The position numbers were made by a program, and so were the translations under genes. 64,000 nt of DNA. It comes from Arthrobacter gallicola (GTDB lineage: Bacteria > Actinomycetota > Actinomycetes > Actinomycetales > Micrococcaceae). The notes below the pieces were generated by a model, which did no database searches, had not been told where the DNA came from, and saw nothing but the letters and a program-made list of their open reading frames with translations. Every line of letters begins with the position of its first letter. Within the stretch, counting starts at the first letter, position 1. Of the stretch, positions 18,251-26,798 are shown piece by piece. The stretch is taken from NCBI RefSeq assembly GCF_014836775.1, contig NZ_JACSQD010000003.1:124001-188000 (forward strand), written 5' to 3'.

Positions 18251-19456
18251 GTGAATTATCTCGAAGCTGTTCCCCCGGCGGAGCGTATCGCCGTCGTTGA
18301 CCTAGCCGCGATCCGGCACAACATCCGCCATCTTGCAGAGCTCGTCAAGCCCGCCCGGCTGATGGCAGTCGTCAAGGCGGATGCCTACGGGCATGGCGCA
18401 CTCGAAGTAGCACGTACGGCTGTGGACGCGGGTGCTGCCTGGCTCGGGACTGCACATATTTCCGAGGCGCTGGCACTGCGCACGGGAGGGATTTCCGCGC
18501 CGATTATGGCCTGGCTGCATACGGCGGACAGCGACTTCTCCGCAGCAGTCGCCGCGAACATCGACATCGGTGTTTCCGGGTGGGAACTGGAGTCTGTGGT
18601 CGCGGCTGCACGCGAACTGGAAGTACCGGCCCGCGTCCACCTGAAAATCGACACCGGGCTGGGCCGCAACGGCTGCCCGGAGGAACTCTGGGAGTCCTTC
18701 GTGGGGCAGGCGCTTGCCTACCAGGAGGATGGGCTGCTGAGAGTCGTGGGGATCTTCTCCCACCTGGCTGTCGCGGATGAGCCGCAGCGGAGGGAAACGG
18801 ATGTGCAGCTGCAGAAGTTCCGTGACGCGGTTGCCGTTGCCGAGGACGCCGGTGTGGACCATGAAGTCCGGCACATTGCCAACACCCCGGCAGCGCTGTC
18901 CCGTCCGGACTCGCACTTCGACATGGTCCGCATCGGCCTCGGAATGTATGGGCTGTCCCCGTTCCCCGGCCAGAGCGCGGCCGAACTTGGACTGCGCCCG
19001 GCGATGACCCTGAAAACCACCATCGCCAACTGCAAGGCAGTCCCGGCCGGACAGGGCGTGTCCTACGGGCTGCACTACAAAACGGCGGAGCCCACCACGC
19101 TGGCGCTGGTCCCGATGGGCTACGCCGACGGCATCCCCCGGGTTGCCACCGGCGGACCGGTCCAGGTGGACGGGGAAGTCTTTCCGGTGGCCGGCAGGAT
19201 AGCCATGGACCAGATGGTCATCGACCTGGGACGGACCGGCATTGCCGGCACAGCGGATTCCTTCGTGGGCAAGGAAGCCGTGCTTTTCGGCGGTGGTGAC
19301 GCCCCGAGCGTTGATGAATGGGCCGCGGCCAGCGGGTCCATCAACTATGAAATCATCACGCGGATCAGCGGTCGGGTCACCCGCAGCTACGTGGATTCCG
19401 ATGATCCGGCAGAACCAGGGTCAGCGGCTGCAGCGGCGGAGTCAGTGCTTCCGTGA
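18251..19456 (+). CDS. alr: Alanine racemase
   Basis: PLP enzyme making D-alanine for peptidoglycan. From GTG 18251 it is 401 aa. The PLP lysine is K42 in AVVKADAYGHGA. The N-terminal TIM barrel is followed by the C-terminal beta domain with SYGLHY and RIAMDQMVIDL. GAGAAT lies 6 nt before the GTG, a weak leaderless signal. An ATG at 18206 would add 15 residues overlapping the GNAT gene. The stop overlaps the tsaE start (GTGATG), so alr may be coupled to the t6A genes. Confidence 0.95.
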   Translation: MNYLEAVPPAERIAVVDLAAIRHNIRHLAELVKPARLMAVVKADAYGHGALEVARTAVDAGAAWLGTAHISEALALRTGGISAPIMAWLHTADSDFSAAVAANIDIGVSGWELESVVAAARELEVPARVHLKIDTGLGRNGCPEELWESFVGQALAYQEDGLLRVVGIFSHLAVADEPQRRETDVQLQKFRDAVAVAEDAGVDHEVRHIANTPAALSRPDSHFDMVRIGLGMYGLSPFPGQSAAELGLRPAMTLKTTIANCKAVPAGQGVSYGLHYKTAEPTTLALVPMGYADGIPRVATGGPVQVDGEVFPVAGRIAMDQMVIDLGRTGIAGTADSFVGKEAVLFGGGDAPSVDEWAAASGSINYEIITRISGRVTRSYVDSDDPAEPGSAAAAAESVLP

Positions 19457-20001
19457 TGGATACCCAGGACACACCCGTGTGGGAACTCGAGCTGCGAACC
19501 GCGTCCGCCGCTGGAACCCAGGACCTTGCCCGGCGGCTGGGGGCGGTCCTTCGTCCCGGCGACCTGCTGCTGCTTACCGGTGAACTTGGTGCCGGAAAGA
19601 CCACCTTCACCCAGGGACTTGGCGAAGGTCTCGGTGTGCGCGCCGGCATCATTTCCCCGACATTCGTCCTGGTGCGCATCCATCCGGCACTCGGCAACGG
19701 ACCGGATCTGGTGCACGTTGACGCGTACCGGCTTGGATCCGCTGCGGAGATCGATGACATCGATCTGGAAAACACCATGGACAGTGCCGTGACGGTGGTG
19801 GAGTGGGGGCAGGGAATGGTCGAGCACCTCACCGAGAGCCGTCTGGAAGTTACCCTCCTGCGTGCCACCGGCGGGCAGCCGGGTTCTTCGGGCGAGCTGG
19901 TCACTGACTTCTCCGCAGAGGACGACGACGAGGAGCGCACCATCCGCCTTGCCGGGTACGGGCCGCGCTGGTCGTCCGCTCCGGACCTGACGGGTTCCTG
20001 A
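19453..20001 (+). CDS. tsaE: tRNA t6A biosynthesis ATPase TsaE
   Basis: Small ATPase that works with TsaB and TsaD to place threonylcarbamoyl on A37 of ANN-decoding tRNAs. The Walker A loop GELGAGKT is at residues 43-50, followed by ISPTFVLVRIHP and VEWGQGM, both typical of TsaE. The 182 aa slightly exceed the usual 150-160 because of a polar C-terminal tail. The start is GTG 19453 or ATG 19456, overlapping the alr stop. It is separated from tsaB by about 370 bp of repeat-containing DNA. Confidence 0.94.
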   Translation: MMDTQDTPVWELELRTASAAGTQDLARRLGAVLRPGDLLLLTGELGAGKTTFTQGLGEGLGVRAGIISPTFVLVRIHPALGNGPDLVHVDAYRLGSAAEIDDIDLENTMDSAVTVVEWGQGMVEHLTESRLEVTLLRATGGQPGSSGELVTDFSAEDDDEERTIRLAGYGPRWSSAPDLTGS

Positions 20002-20182
20002 GACTTCTCCCCGGTCCCGCACAGGGCTGGTTCCCTGTGCGGGAACAGTGCTGGTTTATCCCACCGCCTGCAGTACCGGGCGGCCAAACGAGCAGTATAA
20101 GAAGCCGCCGCCCGGGTCGCAGCGACGCTGGGTTCGTGGTTCTTGGATCCGGTTTTTGGGCCGTGGGGCTCCGGAGCCGGCT

Positions 20183-20335
20183 GCCGCCGCCTGTTCCGGG
20201 CTGGGGACGCGCAGCTTTCCCAATCCCTGCCGCCGCCTGTTCCGGGGGCAGCGGATGCGCAGCTTTCCCAGCCCCGGCGGCCGCCTGCTCCGGGGCAGCG
20301 GATGCGCAGCTTTCCCAGCCCCGGCGGCCGCCGTG
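20183..20335. repeat. Three 46-48 bp tandem repeats upstream of tsaB
   Basis: Units begin at 20183, 20229 and about 20277 and share CCGCCTGTTCCGGG and GATGCGCAGCTTTCCCAG. A fourth partial copy abuts the tsaB promoter. The rest of the tsaE-tsaB spacer (20002-20182) shows no gene. Confidence 0.75.
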
Positions 20336-20358
20336 ACGGGAGGGGAAGGGGAACCGCG

Positions 20359-20364
20359 TAAAAT
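20359..20364 (+). promoter_or_regulatory. -10 hexamer TAAAAT for leaderless tsaB
   Basis: TAAAAT is followed by GGGCACC (7 nt) and GTG 20372. The ATG at 20363 lies inside the hexamer, which argues against it as the start. Confidence 0.6.
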
Positions 20365-20371
20365 GGGCACC

Positions 20372-21040
20372 GTGCTCATCCTTGCCATCGATACCTCTGC
20401 CATAGCCAGTGCGGCACTTCTAACCGGTGAAGGGGAGACCCTGGCGTCCTTCGCCACCGAAGACACCCGTTCCCACGCCGAGGTTCTCGCCCCCGGGATC
20501 CAGAGCCTGCTGCAGGAGGCCGGAGTTACCGGAGCGCAGATCGACGCGCTGGTGGTCGGTGTTGGGCCCGGCCCGTTCACGGGCCTGCGCTCGGGCATCG
20601 CCACCGCACGGACCCTCGCCTTCGCCTGGAACACCCCGCTGCACGGCGTGATGAGCCTGGACGCCATTGCCCTGGACGCCGCGCTGGACGCCTGGCGTGC
20701 TGGCGTGGATGAATTTGTTGTTGCCACAGACGCGCGGCGCAAGGAAGTCTACTGGGCGCATTACCGCAGCACCGGCGGCACCGGCGAACTCCTGGACGGA
20801 CCGCACGTCACCGCCCCGGAGGAAGTCCCGGACCTGCCTGCCTACGGCGCAGGCGCCGGGCTCTATCCGGACGTCCTTCACCCGGTGCGGGACTTTGCCG
20901 CCGCCCAGCCGACAGCTGCCGCCCTGGGCCGCACCGCCGTCGTGCGCCTGGTCCGCGGGCTGCCGCTGCTGGACAGTGCGCCGCTTTACCTGCGTGAATC
21001 CGATGCCAAGGTGCCCGGGCCGCGGAAGCGTGCCCTGTGA
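20372..21040 (+). CDS. tsaB: tRNA t6A biosynthesis protein TsaB
   Basis: Scaffold paralogue of TsaD in the threonylcarbamoyl-transfer complex. The 222 aa begin VLILAIDTSA, exactly the family's N-terminus, and carry VVGVGPGPFTGLRSGIATARTLAF. GTG 20372 is preferred over ATG 20363 because TAAAAT ends 7 nt before it. The stop overlaps rimI (GTGA 21037-21040). The operon tsaB-rimI-tsaD is widespread in bacteria. Confidence 0.94.
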   Translation: MLILAIDTSAIASAALLTGEGETLASFATEDTRSHAEVLAPGIQSLLQEAGVTGAQIDALVVGVGPGPFTGLRSGIATARTLAFAWNTPLHGVMSLDAIALDAALDAWRAGVDEFVVATDARRKEVYWAHYRSTGGTGELLDGPHVTAPEEVPDLPAYGAGAGLYPDVLHPVRDFAAAQPTAAALGRTAVVRLVRGLPLLDSAPLYLRESDAKVPGPRKRAL

Positions 21041-21558
21041 GTACCCAGCCCGGGAACGCCATCCCGGTCAGCATCCGGCCGATGACAGAAGCTGACATTT
21101 CGGCTGTTGACGCACTGGAAAAAGCCATGTTCCCCGTCGACGCGTGGCCCACGCAGATGTTCTACGACGAGCTTAGCCAGGCTGACACGCGCTCCTACTA
21201 CGTGGCGGTCCAGCCTGACGGCACCGTGGTTGGCTATGCCGGACTGATGTGTGTGCTGCCCATCGCCGACGTTCAGACCATTGCCGTCGCGGCGGAACAC
21301 GAAGGTGCCGGGACCGGTTCGCGGCTGCTGGCCACCCTGATCGACGAAGCCAAGGAACGCGGCGCCGATGACGTGCTGCTCGAGGTCCGTGCGGACAACC
21401 CCCGGGCCCAGCGGCTGTACCGCTGGTTTGGTTTCGAACAGATCCATATCCGGCCGCGCTATTACCGCGACGGCGCGGATGCCCTGATCATGCGCCTGGA
21501 GCTCTCAGCCTGGCAGGGCAGCCCGCAGCACACCGCTCACACTCCGAAGGAAGCGTAA
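21037..21558 (+). CDS. rimI: Ribosomal-protein-alanine N-acetyltransferase RimI
   Basis: GNAT enzyme that acetylates the N-terminal alanine of S18 in E. coli; in Actinobacteria it may have wider N-terminal substrates. The 173 aa include IRPMTEADISAVDALEKAMFP, an acetyl-CoA region centred on EGAGTGSRLLATLIDEA, and LEVRADNPRAQRLYRWFGFE with the conserved RRYY-like RPRYYRDG. It starts at the GTGA overlap with tsaB and ends one base before tsaD. Confidence 0.93.
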   Translation: MSTQPGNAIPVSIRPMTEADISAVDALEKAMFPVDAWPTQMFYDELSQADTRSYYVAVQPDGTVVGYAGLMCVLPIADVQTIAVAAEHEGAGTGSRLLATLIDEAKERGADDVLLEVRADNPRAQRLYRWFGFEQIHIRPRYYRDGADALIMRLELSAWQGSPQHTAHTPKEA

Positions 21559-22635
21559 ATGAACCGCACCGAACCCCTGGTGCTCGGCATCGAATCATCC
21601 TGTGACGAAACCGGCGTCGGAATTGTCAGGGGGAACACTCTGCTGGCTAACGCTGTGTCCTCCTCCATGGAGGAGCACGTCCGGTTCGGCGGGGTGATCC
21701 CCGAGATCGCGTCCCGCGCCCACCTGGATGCCTTTGTCCCCACGCTCCGGCAGGCCCTGGAAGAAGCCGGCGTCACCCTGGATGAGGTTGATGCCATCGC
21801 GGTTACCTCCGGTCCCGGACTGGCCGGGGCATTGATGGTTGGCGTGTGCGCTGCGAAGGCCCTGGCTCTCGCCACCGGCAAGCCGCTGTACGCGATCAAC
21901 CACCTCGTTGCCCATGTGGGGGTTGGCGTGCTCGACGGCGGGGAACTTCCGGAAAACCTCGGTGCGCTGCTGGTCTCCGGCGGCCACACCGAAATTCTGC
22001 GGGTCAGAACACTCACGTCCGACGTCGAACTGCTGGGCTCAACCATTGACGACGCCGCGGGTGAGGCATATGACAAGGTTGCCCGCATCCTGGGTCTGGG
22101 GTATCCCGGCGGTCCGGCGATCGACAAGCTGGCCCGCGAGGGAAACCCGAAGGCTATCCGTTTCCCGCGCGGACTCACCCAGCCCAAGTACATGGGCAGC
22201 GCTGAGGTACCCGGTCCGCACCGTTACGACTGGTCCTTCTCCGGACTGAAGACCGCCGTTGCCCGCTGTGTTGAACAGTACGAAGCCGCCGGGCAGGAAC
22301 CCCCGGTGGCTGATATTGCTGCGTCCTTCCAAGAGGCCGTGGTGGATGTCATCACCGCGAAGGCTGTCCTGGCCTGCACTGAACATGGGATTACCAACCT
22401 GCTGCTGGGCGGCGGAGTGGCGGCAAACTCCCGGCTCCGTGAACTGACTGCCGAACGCTGTGCTGCGGCCGGGATCTCGCTGCGGGTGCCGCCGATCCGG
22501 CTGTGTACCGATAATGGGGCCATGGTGGCCGCTCTGGGTGCGCAGGTGGTGATGGCCGGTGGTGAGCCTTCGGGTGTGGCGTTCACTCCCGATCCGTCAC
22601 AGCCGGTCACCAGCATTCACCTGCCGGCGGCCTAG
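21559..22635 (+). CDS. tsaD: tRNA N6-adenosine threonylcarbamoyltransferase TsaD
   Basis: Catalytic subunit of the t6A complex. At 358 aa it has the ASKHA start [15 protein letters not shown], metal-ligand histidines in [23 protein letters not shown], and the C-terminal [15 protein letters not shown] and [12 protein letters not shown]. The ATG follows the rimI stop directly, preceded by GAAGGAAG. A motif resembling the palindromic repeats near 25,410 sits just after its stop codon. Confidence 0.97.
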   Translation: MNRTEPLVLGIESSCDETGVGIVRGNTLLANAVSSSMEEHVRFGGVIPEIASRAHLDAFVPTLRQALEEAGVTLDEVDAIAVTSGPGLAGALMVGVCAAKALALATGKPLYAINHLVAHVGVGVLDGGELPENLGALLVSGGHTEILRVRTLTSDVELLGSTIDDAAGEAYDKVARILGLGYPGGPAIDKLAREGNPKAIRFPRGLTQPKYMGSAEVPGPHRYDWSFSGLKTAVARCVEQYEAAGQEPPVADIAASFQEAVVDVITAKAVLACTEHGITNLLLGGGVAANSRLRELTAERCAAAGISLRVPPIRLCTDNGAMVAALGAQVVMAGGEPSGVAFTPDPSQPVTSIHLPAA

Positions 22636-22816
22636 GCAGGCGAGGCCTCGGCTGGGCCCTGGGCCCGTCTCGGGCTTAGCACTGTACCGGGTGACACCTG
22701 CCCCTGGTTTCGCCCTTGCCCATCACCCTTTCCGGTCCTCCTTGGAGTTCCGCTCCTGACCGGTGCGTTGAGAGCGTGCGCCCACAACTTGTCACCCTGC
22801 AGTGCTTGATGACTAA

Positions 22817-22879
22817 TGCCGCCTGCCGCCTGCCGCCTGCCGCCTGCCGCCTGCCGCCTGCCGCCTGCCGCCTGGCGCC
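22817..22879. repeat. Heptamer microsatellite (TGCCGCC)x8
   Basis: Eight perfect TGCCGCC units occupy 22817-22872, followed by one variant TGGCGCC. It lies in the 277-bp spacer between tsaD and the DUF222-HNH gene. Nothing else recognisable occupies this spacer apart from CCTAGGCAGGCGAGGCCTCG at the tsaD stop. Confidence 0.9.
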
Positions 22880-22912
22880 TGGGTGCCTAGTGCCTGCCCT
22901 GGCGCCTGGAAC

Positions 22913-25063
22913 CTAGAACGGTGGAGGGTCGTCGTCAGGAGGCGTGTCTTCCGGTTTCTGAGGCGGGCAGCTGGCGGCGTAGCTGAGGGCGGGGTCGGTG
23001 GTATAGGTCCGGCCAGTGGGGGAGTGCCACTCGATGGCGCCCGGTTCGGGTTGGCGCGCTTTCCAATGGCCGAGGGTTTTGAAGCGGTGGTGTTTGGGAC
23101 AGAGGTGTTCCAAATTCGCGTGGTCGGTCGGTCCGTAGTGGGCGAACGGGGTGGTGTGGTCGATCTCCGCGTGGGTAACGCTGACCGAGCAACCAGGGAA
23201 CCGGCAGGTTCCGTCCCGGGCCTGAAGCCAGCGTTTGAGTCCGGCGGGGATGCGTCGCCGGCGGCCCACAGCGAGGATCTCCCCGGTGGCAGGGTCTTGG
23301 CTGAGCGGAGTCCAGTGCAGGGCTTCGAGGATCATGCGTCGCCCGGTCTCGGGGCTGATGGGTCCGTAGCCGTTCAATTCCGCCGGATCCTCGTTAAGCC
23401 CGGCGAGGGTATCGGCGTTGATCAGGACCATCACCTCGGTCCGGACCCCGGACCGGGCTCGGGTCCTGTGCCGTTCAGCCCGCCGGGGTCCCTTCCCTGG
23501 CCGCCCTGCGCGCGGACCGCGGGCGAGTTCCTGAGGCTCCGGGCGTTCCTCTCCCGTACCGGCACCAGGCTGATCAGGAGCTGAGGTATCTGCCGCGGTA
23601 GATCCCGGGATCGGCGAGGAATTGCCTCTGGGTGCGGTAGGTGCGGGGCCGGGAGCGGAGTCAGGTGTGAGAACGCGTGCGGGAGCGGGAGCACCGGTGG
23701 GACTTGGAGCGGGAGCGGGGCCAGAACCAGCAGCGGGAGCGGGGTCGGAGCCCGAAATGTGAGAGGGGCCGGGGACGGGGTCAGAGCCAGCTGCGGGTGC
23801 AGCGCTGGGGACGGGAGAGCGTCCGGGGGTGGGGACGGAAGTGGGAGCGGGCCAGATCCCCGGGCTCTCGTCGTCGTTGTCCAGGAACAATGCGGTGAGG
23901 ATGTCGGCACGGAGCTGGTCCATTGTGCGGGGGTCTCCGGAGCGTTTACCGGCCTTTGCGGCGCCGGTAAGGGCGGTGAAGAGAGCCTGGCCTTTCTCCG
24001 CGGCGATAAATGCGCTCAGGCAGGACATCCCATCCGGCAGGGCCTGGAAGGAGACCCGGCGTTTGTCTTTGGCCTGACGGTGGCGAACCGGGATCAGGTC
24101 CGGGAACCTGGATTCCCGCAGCCGGCGGGCCCGGCGGCCAAAGCCTGCTGCGGTCCGGCCCTCGGCGGCATTGAGCAGGTCCCGCTCGAACTCCCCGCGT
24201 GCGCTCAACACTTCGGCCTCTGAACCAGCTCCACGAGTCATGCCGTCACCGGCTCCGCCAGCCACCGAGCCACCTGCCCCGGATCGATCAGCGGTTAGGC
24301 CATCAGGATCATCGGGATTGTTCTCAACACCCGGGCTATCCAGCTCCAGGTCAAGCTGTCCGAACTCAATACCGGAGAAACCACCGTCCGCTTGGCCGTG
24401 TCCGTCCGCATCGGTGTCTTCTTCGGCCGAGCCGTTTGGTTCCGTTCCGCTTCCAGCGGCACTCCCGCTAGGCCCGGCACTCCCGTCCGCCCCGCTCCCT
24501 CCGGGGTCACCGGCAAGCTCACCCGACCCGCCCCCGCCATTCCCAGCTGTCCCGGGGATCTCGGTGGGCAGGTCTTGAGTTTCGTCGAGGATGATCCGGG
24601 CGTGCTGGATAGCGATCCGGCCCTCGGCCAGCCGCGCAAGGGTTTGCGGTGCTTCCAGGCACAGACGGGTTGATTCGCTGATCAGCTGCAGCGCTGTCAT
24701 GTGGGGCAGGTTCAGCACTGCTGCTGCTTCAGCGGCGGCCAGGCTCATGGCCAGGGCTGGTTCTTCCTTTCCCGCGGCCTCGGCGAGGTCCCTGGCGAAG
24801 AGGGCTTCCAACCGTGCGGCGACCCTGGCCTGCTGCGCCTGGGCCCAGGACACCAGCATTCCCAGCCGCTGTAGCGCTGTAACGGTTTCCTCATAGCCCA
24901 GATTCCCGGCACCGCGCAGCGACAACCGCCCGGCGAAACCCTCTGGCAGCGTCTCCTCGGGTACGTCGGCCAACCCCGCCGGATCGGCGCAAAACACGGG
25001 CACACCGCTTTCCTCCCGGTCAGCTGACCGGGAAAATCCTGGGGTTTCCGAGGAGCGGTTCAT
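22913..25063 (-). CDS. DUF222 and HNH endonuclease domain protein
   Basis: The 716 aa carry an N-terminal DUF222 region (about 60-180 and 280-400) and a C-terminal HNH nuclease domain near residues 600-660: CRFPGCSVSVTHAEIDHTTP, HLCPKHHRFKTLGHWKA. Such 13E12-type proteins are multicopy in Arthrobacter, Mycobacterium and relatives and their function is unproven; nuclease activity is inferred from the HNH motif. Two low-complexity linkers, one Gly/Ser/Asp-rich (about 180-270) and one Pro/Ala/Ser-rich (about 415-520), make it longer than most relatives. The ATG is preceded by CAGTGT plus 6 nt. Confidence 0.9.
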   Translation of the reverse strand: MNRSSETPGFSRSADREESGVPVFCADPAGLADVPEETLPEGFAGRLSLRGAGNLGYEETVTALQRLGMLVSWAQAQQARVAARLEALFARDLAEAAGKEEPALAMSLAAAEAAAVLNLPHMTALQLISESTRLCLEAPQTLARLAEGRIAIQHARIILDETQDLPTEIPGTAGNGGGGSGELAGDPGGSGADGSAGPSGSAAGSGTEPNGSAEEDTDADGHGQADGGFSGIEFGQLDLELDSPGVENNPDDPDGLTADRSGAGGSVAGGAGDGMTRGAGSEAEVLSARGEFERDLLNAAEGRTAAGFGRRARRLRESRFPDLIPVRHRQAKDKRRVSFQALPDGMSCLSAFIAAEKGQALFTALTGAAKAGKRSGDPRTMDQLRADILTALFLDNDDESPGIWPAPTSVPTPGRSPVPSAAPAAGSDPVPGPSHISGSDPAPAAGSGPAPAPSPTGAPAPARVLTPDSAPGPAPTAPRGNSSPIPGSTAADTSAPDQPGAGTGEERPEPQELARGPRAGRPGKGPRRAERHRTRARSGVRTEVMVLINADTLAGLNEDPAELNGYGPISPETGRRMILEALHWTPLSQDPATGEILAVGRRRRIPAGLKRWLQARDGTCRFPGCSVSVTHAEIDHTTPFAHYGPTDHANLEHLCPKHHRFKTLGHWKARQPEPGAIEWHSPTGRTYTTDPALSYAASCPPQKPEDTPPDDDPPPF

Positions 25064-25293
25064 ACCCCAACACTGCCACCTGCCACTGACATTTCAGGCT
25101 CAAAATCGGCCCTTCGCCGTGCCACCAAATACGGGTCATTTACCTGCTTTTCGGGCACCAGCGGCAAAGGGCTGCGGGGCGGCGGTCGGGTTTCTTCGCG
25201 CGCCCACGAAACGGGGTATTAGCCGTGACGGTGGGGCCGTGGGGCCGTGATGGTGGGGCAGTGGGGTCCTGCCAACACAGGAGTGGAAGGCTT

Positions 25294-25530
25294 CCGCCCG
25301 GCTTTCAGACGCCGTCGACCTCTAGGCTTAGGCTTCCCCACGGAGCCAATTCGGGACCGGAAGGCCCTCGGAAATCCACCGCCCGGCTGCCGAACGCCGC
25401 CAAGCCCTAGGCGAGGCCTCGCCACCGCCCGACTGTCAGACGCCGCCAAGCCCTAGGCGAGGCCTCGCCACCGCCCAGCCGCCAAACGCCGTCGAGCTCC
25501 AGGCTAGGCTTCCCCGCGGAGCTGCCGGAC
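25294..25530. repeat. Palindromic tandem repeats beginning at the ybdK 3' end
   Basis: Units of about 46 bp start near 25378, 25422 and 25468; an outlying copy is near 25294 and a related copy lies inside the end of the ybdK gene (25520-25545). Two units contain the 14-bp perfect palindrome GGCGAGGCCTCGCC (25410-25423 and 25456-25469), each preceded by CCTAG. They share the core ACGCCGYCRA. The rest of the 440-bp spacer (25064-25293) shows no gene. Confidence 0.8.
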
Positions 25531-26652
25531 GCCGTCGAGCACGACGGCGCGCAGGTCGCCGTCGTTTTCCGCGGCTACCCGGCGCTGGCGCTGATATCCG
25601 GCGCCGCGTTCAATGATGCCGGCCACGTCTGCCAGTTCAGCGGTGCAGCCGAGCTTCTCCGCGACGGGAGCCAGACGGGGCAGGACGTCGTCGAGCAGGT
25701 GCTCGGTTACCAGCTTTTCGTTGCCGGCGGCGTCCAGGATGATGATCGCGTCGAGCCCGTAGCGGGCAGCCCGCCACTTGTTCTCCTGCACATGCCACGG
25801 CGGCATGGTGGGAATGGTTCCGCCGTTGTCCAGGATGGTGGAGAACTCGTCCACCAGGCACTGGGTCAGGGCCGCGATGGCTCCGATGTCGGTGGAGGTG
25901 GACAGACCGTCGCAGACCCGCAGCTCGATGGTCCCGAGAGCGGGAACCGGGCGGATGTCCCAGCGGATTTCACTGATTGAGTCGATGACTCCGGTGGTGA
26001 ACATGTCCTGGACGTAGGATTCGTACTCGCTCCAGGACTGGAACTGGAAGGGCAGCCCGGCGGTCGGCAGCTGCTGGAACATCAGCGCCCGTTGTGAGGC
26101 GTAGCCGGTGTCGTCCCCAGACCAGTACGGCGAGGAGGCAGAGAGCGCCTGGAAGTGGGGGAAGTAGTTCACCAGGCCGTCGAGGACCGGCAGGACTTTA
26201 TCCCGAGAATCCAGGCCCACATGGACGTGGACGCCGTAGATGAGCATCTGCTGGCCCCACCACTGGGTCCGGTCGATGAGTTTGGCGTAGCGTTCCTTGT
26301 CCGTCACGGGCTGGGAACGCGGAGCCGCAAAAGGATGGGTGCCGGCGCAGAACAGCTCAACGCCCATCTCGTCGGTGACACGGCGGACCGCGGCCATGGA
26401 GCGGGCCAGATCAGCCTTCGCCTCGGCAACGGTGGTGCAGATCCCGGTGACCAGTTCCACCGTGTTTTCCAGCAGCTCCTGCTTGATGTGCGGGTGCTCT
26501 TCGTCCGCACTGAGCTCCGGGTCGGCGGCGTTGACCGCGCGCAGGACCTCGTCGGCCACTGAGAGAAGCTCCCCGGACTCCCGGTCTACCAGGGCCAGTT
26601 CCCACTCAACCCCCAGGGTCGACTGCGGTGAAGCTGCAAACTCAATGTCCAA
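25504..26652 (-). CDS. YbdK-type carboxylate-amine ligase (glutamate-cysteine ligase family 2)
   Basis: ATP-grasp-like GCS2 family ligase; E. coli YbdK has weak gamma-glutamylcysteine synthetase activity, and the true substrate here is unknown. Key segments are STLGVEWELALVD, EELLENTVEL-type QELLENTVELVTG, FCAGTHPFA, YGVHVHVGLDSRD and SASSPYWSGDDTGYASQR. I chose TTG 26652 (382 aa) because AGGAGA (26657-26662, minus strand) is well spaced before it; ATG 26700 has no ribosome-binding site. It is divergent from the shikimate dehydrogenase-like gene. Its 3' end runs into the palindromic repeat array. Confidence 0.88.
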   Translation of the reverse strand: MDIEFAASPQSTLGVEWELALVDRESGELLSVADEVLRAVNAADPELSADEEHPHIKQELLENTVELVTGICTTVAEAKADLARSMAAVRRVTDEMGVELFCAGTHPFAAPRSQPVTDKERYAKLIDRTQWWGQQMLIYGVHVHVGLDSRDKVLPVLDGLVNYFPHFQALSASSPYWSGDDTGYASQRALMFQQLPTAGLPFQFQSWSEYESYVQDMFTTGVIDSISEIRWDIRPVPALGTIELRVCDGLSTSTDIGAIAALTQCLVDEFSTILDNGGTIPTMPPWHVQENKWRAARYGLDAIIILDAAGNEKLVTEHLLDDVLPRLAPVAEKLGCTAELADVAGIIERGAGYQRQRRVAAENDGDLRAVVLDGVRQLRGEA

Positions 26653-26786
26653 TACGTCTCCTGCTGTGCGTCTCGAATGAATGTCTCCGGTCCGCACCAT
26701 CGCGTTCTAAGAGCCGCTCCAATCCTAGCCCGGGGAATGGGGACTTTGGTTCCGCTGCCAAAGCCCCGTCCGGAACCCGCAAAGGC

Positions 26787-26792
26787 GATAAT
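26787..26792 (+). promoter_or_regulatory. -10 hexamer GATAAT for a leaderless start
   Basis: GATAAT is followed by 6 nt and the ATG at 26799. Confidence 0.5.
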
Positions 26793-26798
26793 GGTCCA

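Noticed and set aside
25378..25503. Repeat array considered as CRISPR
   Set aside because: Units are contiguous direct repeats with no unique spacers, and no cas genes are nearby.
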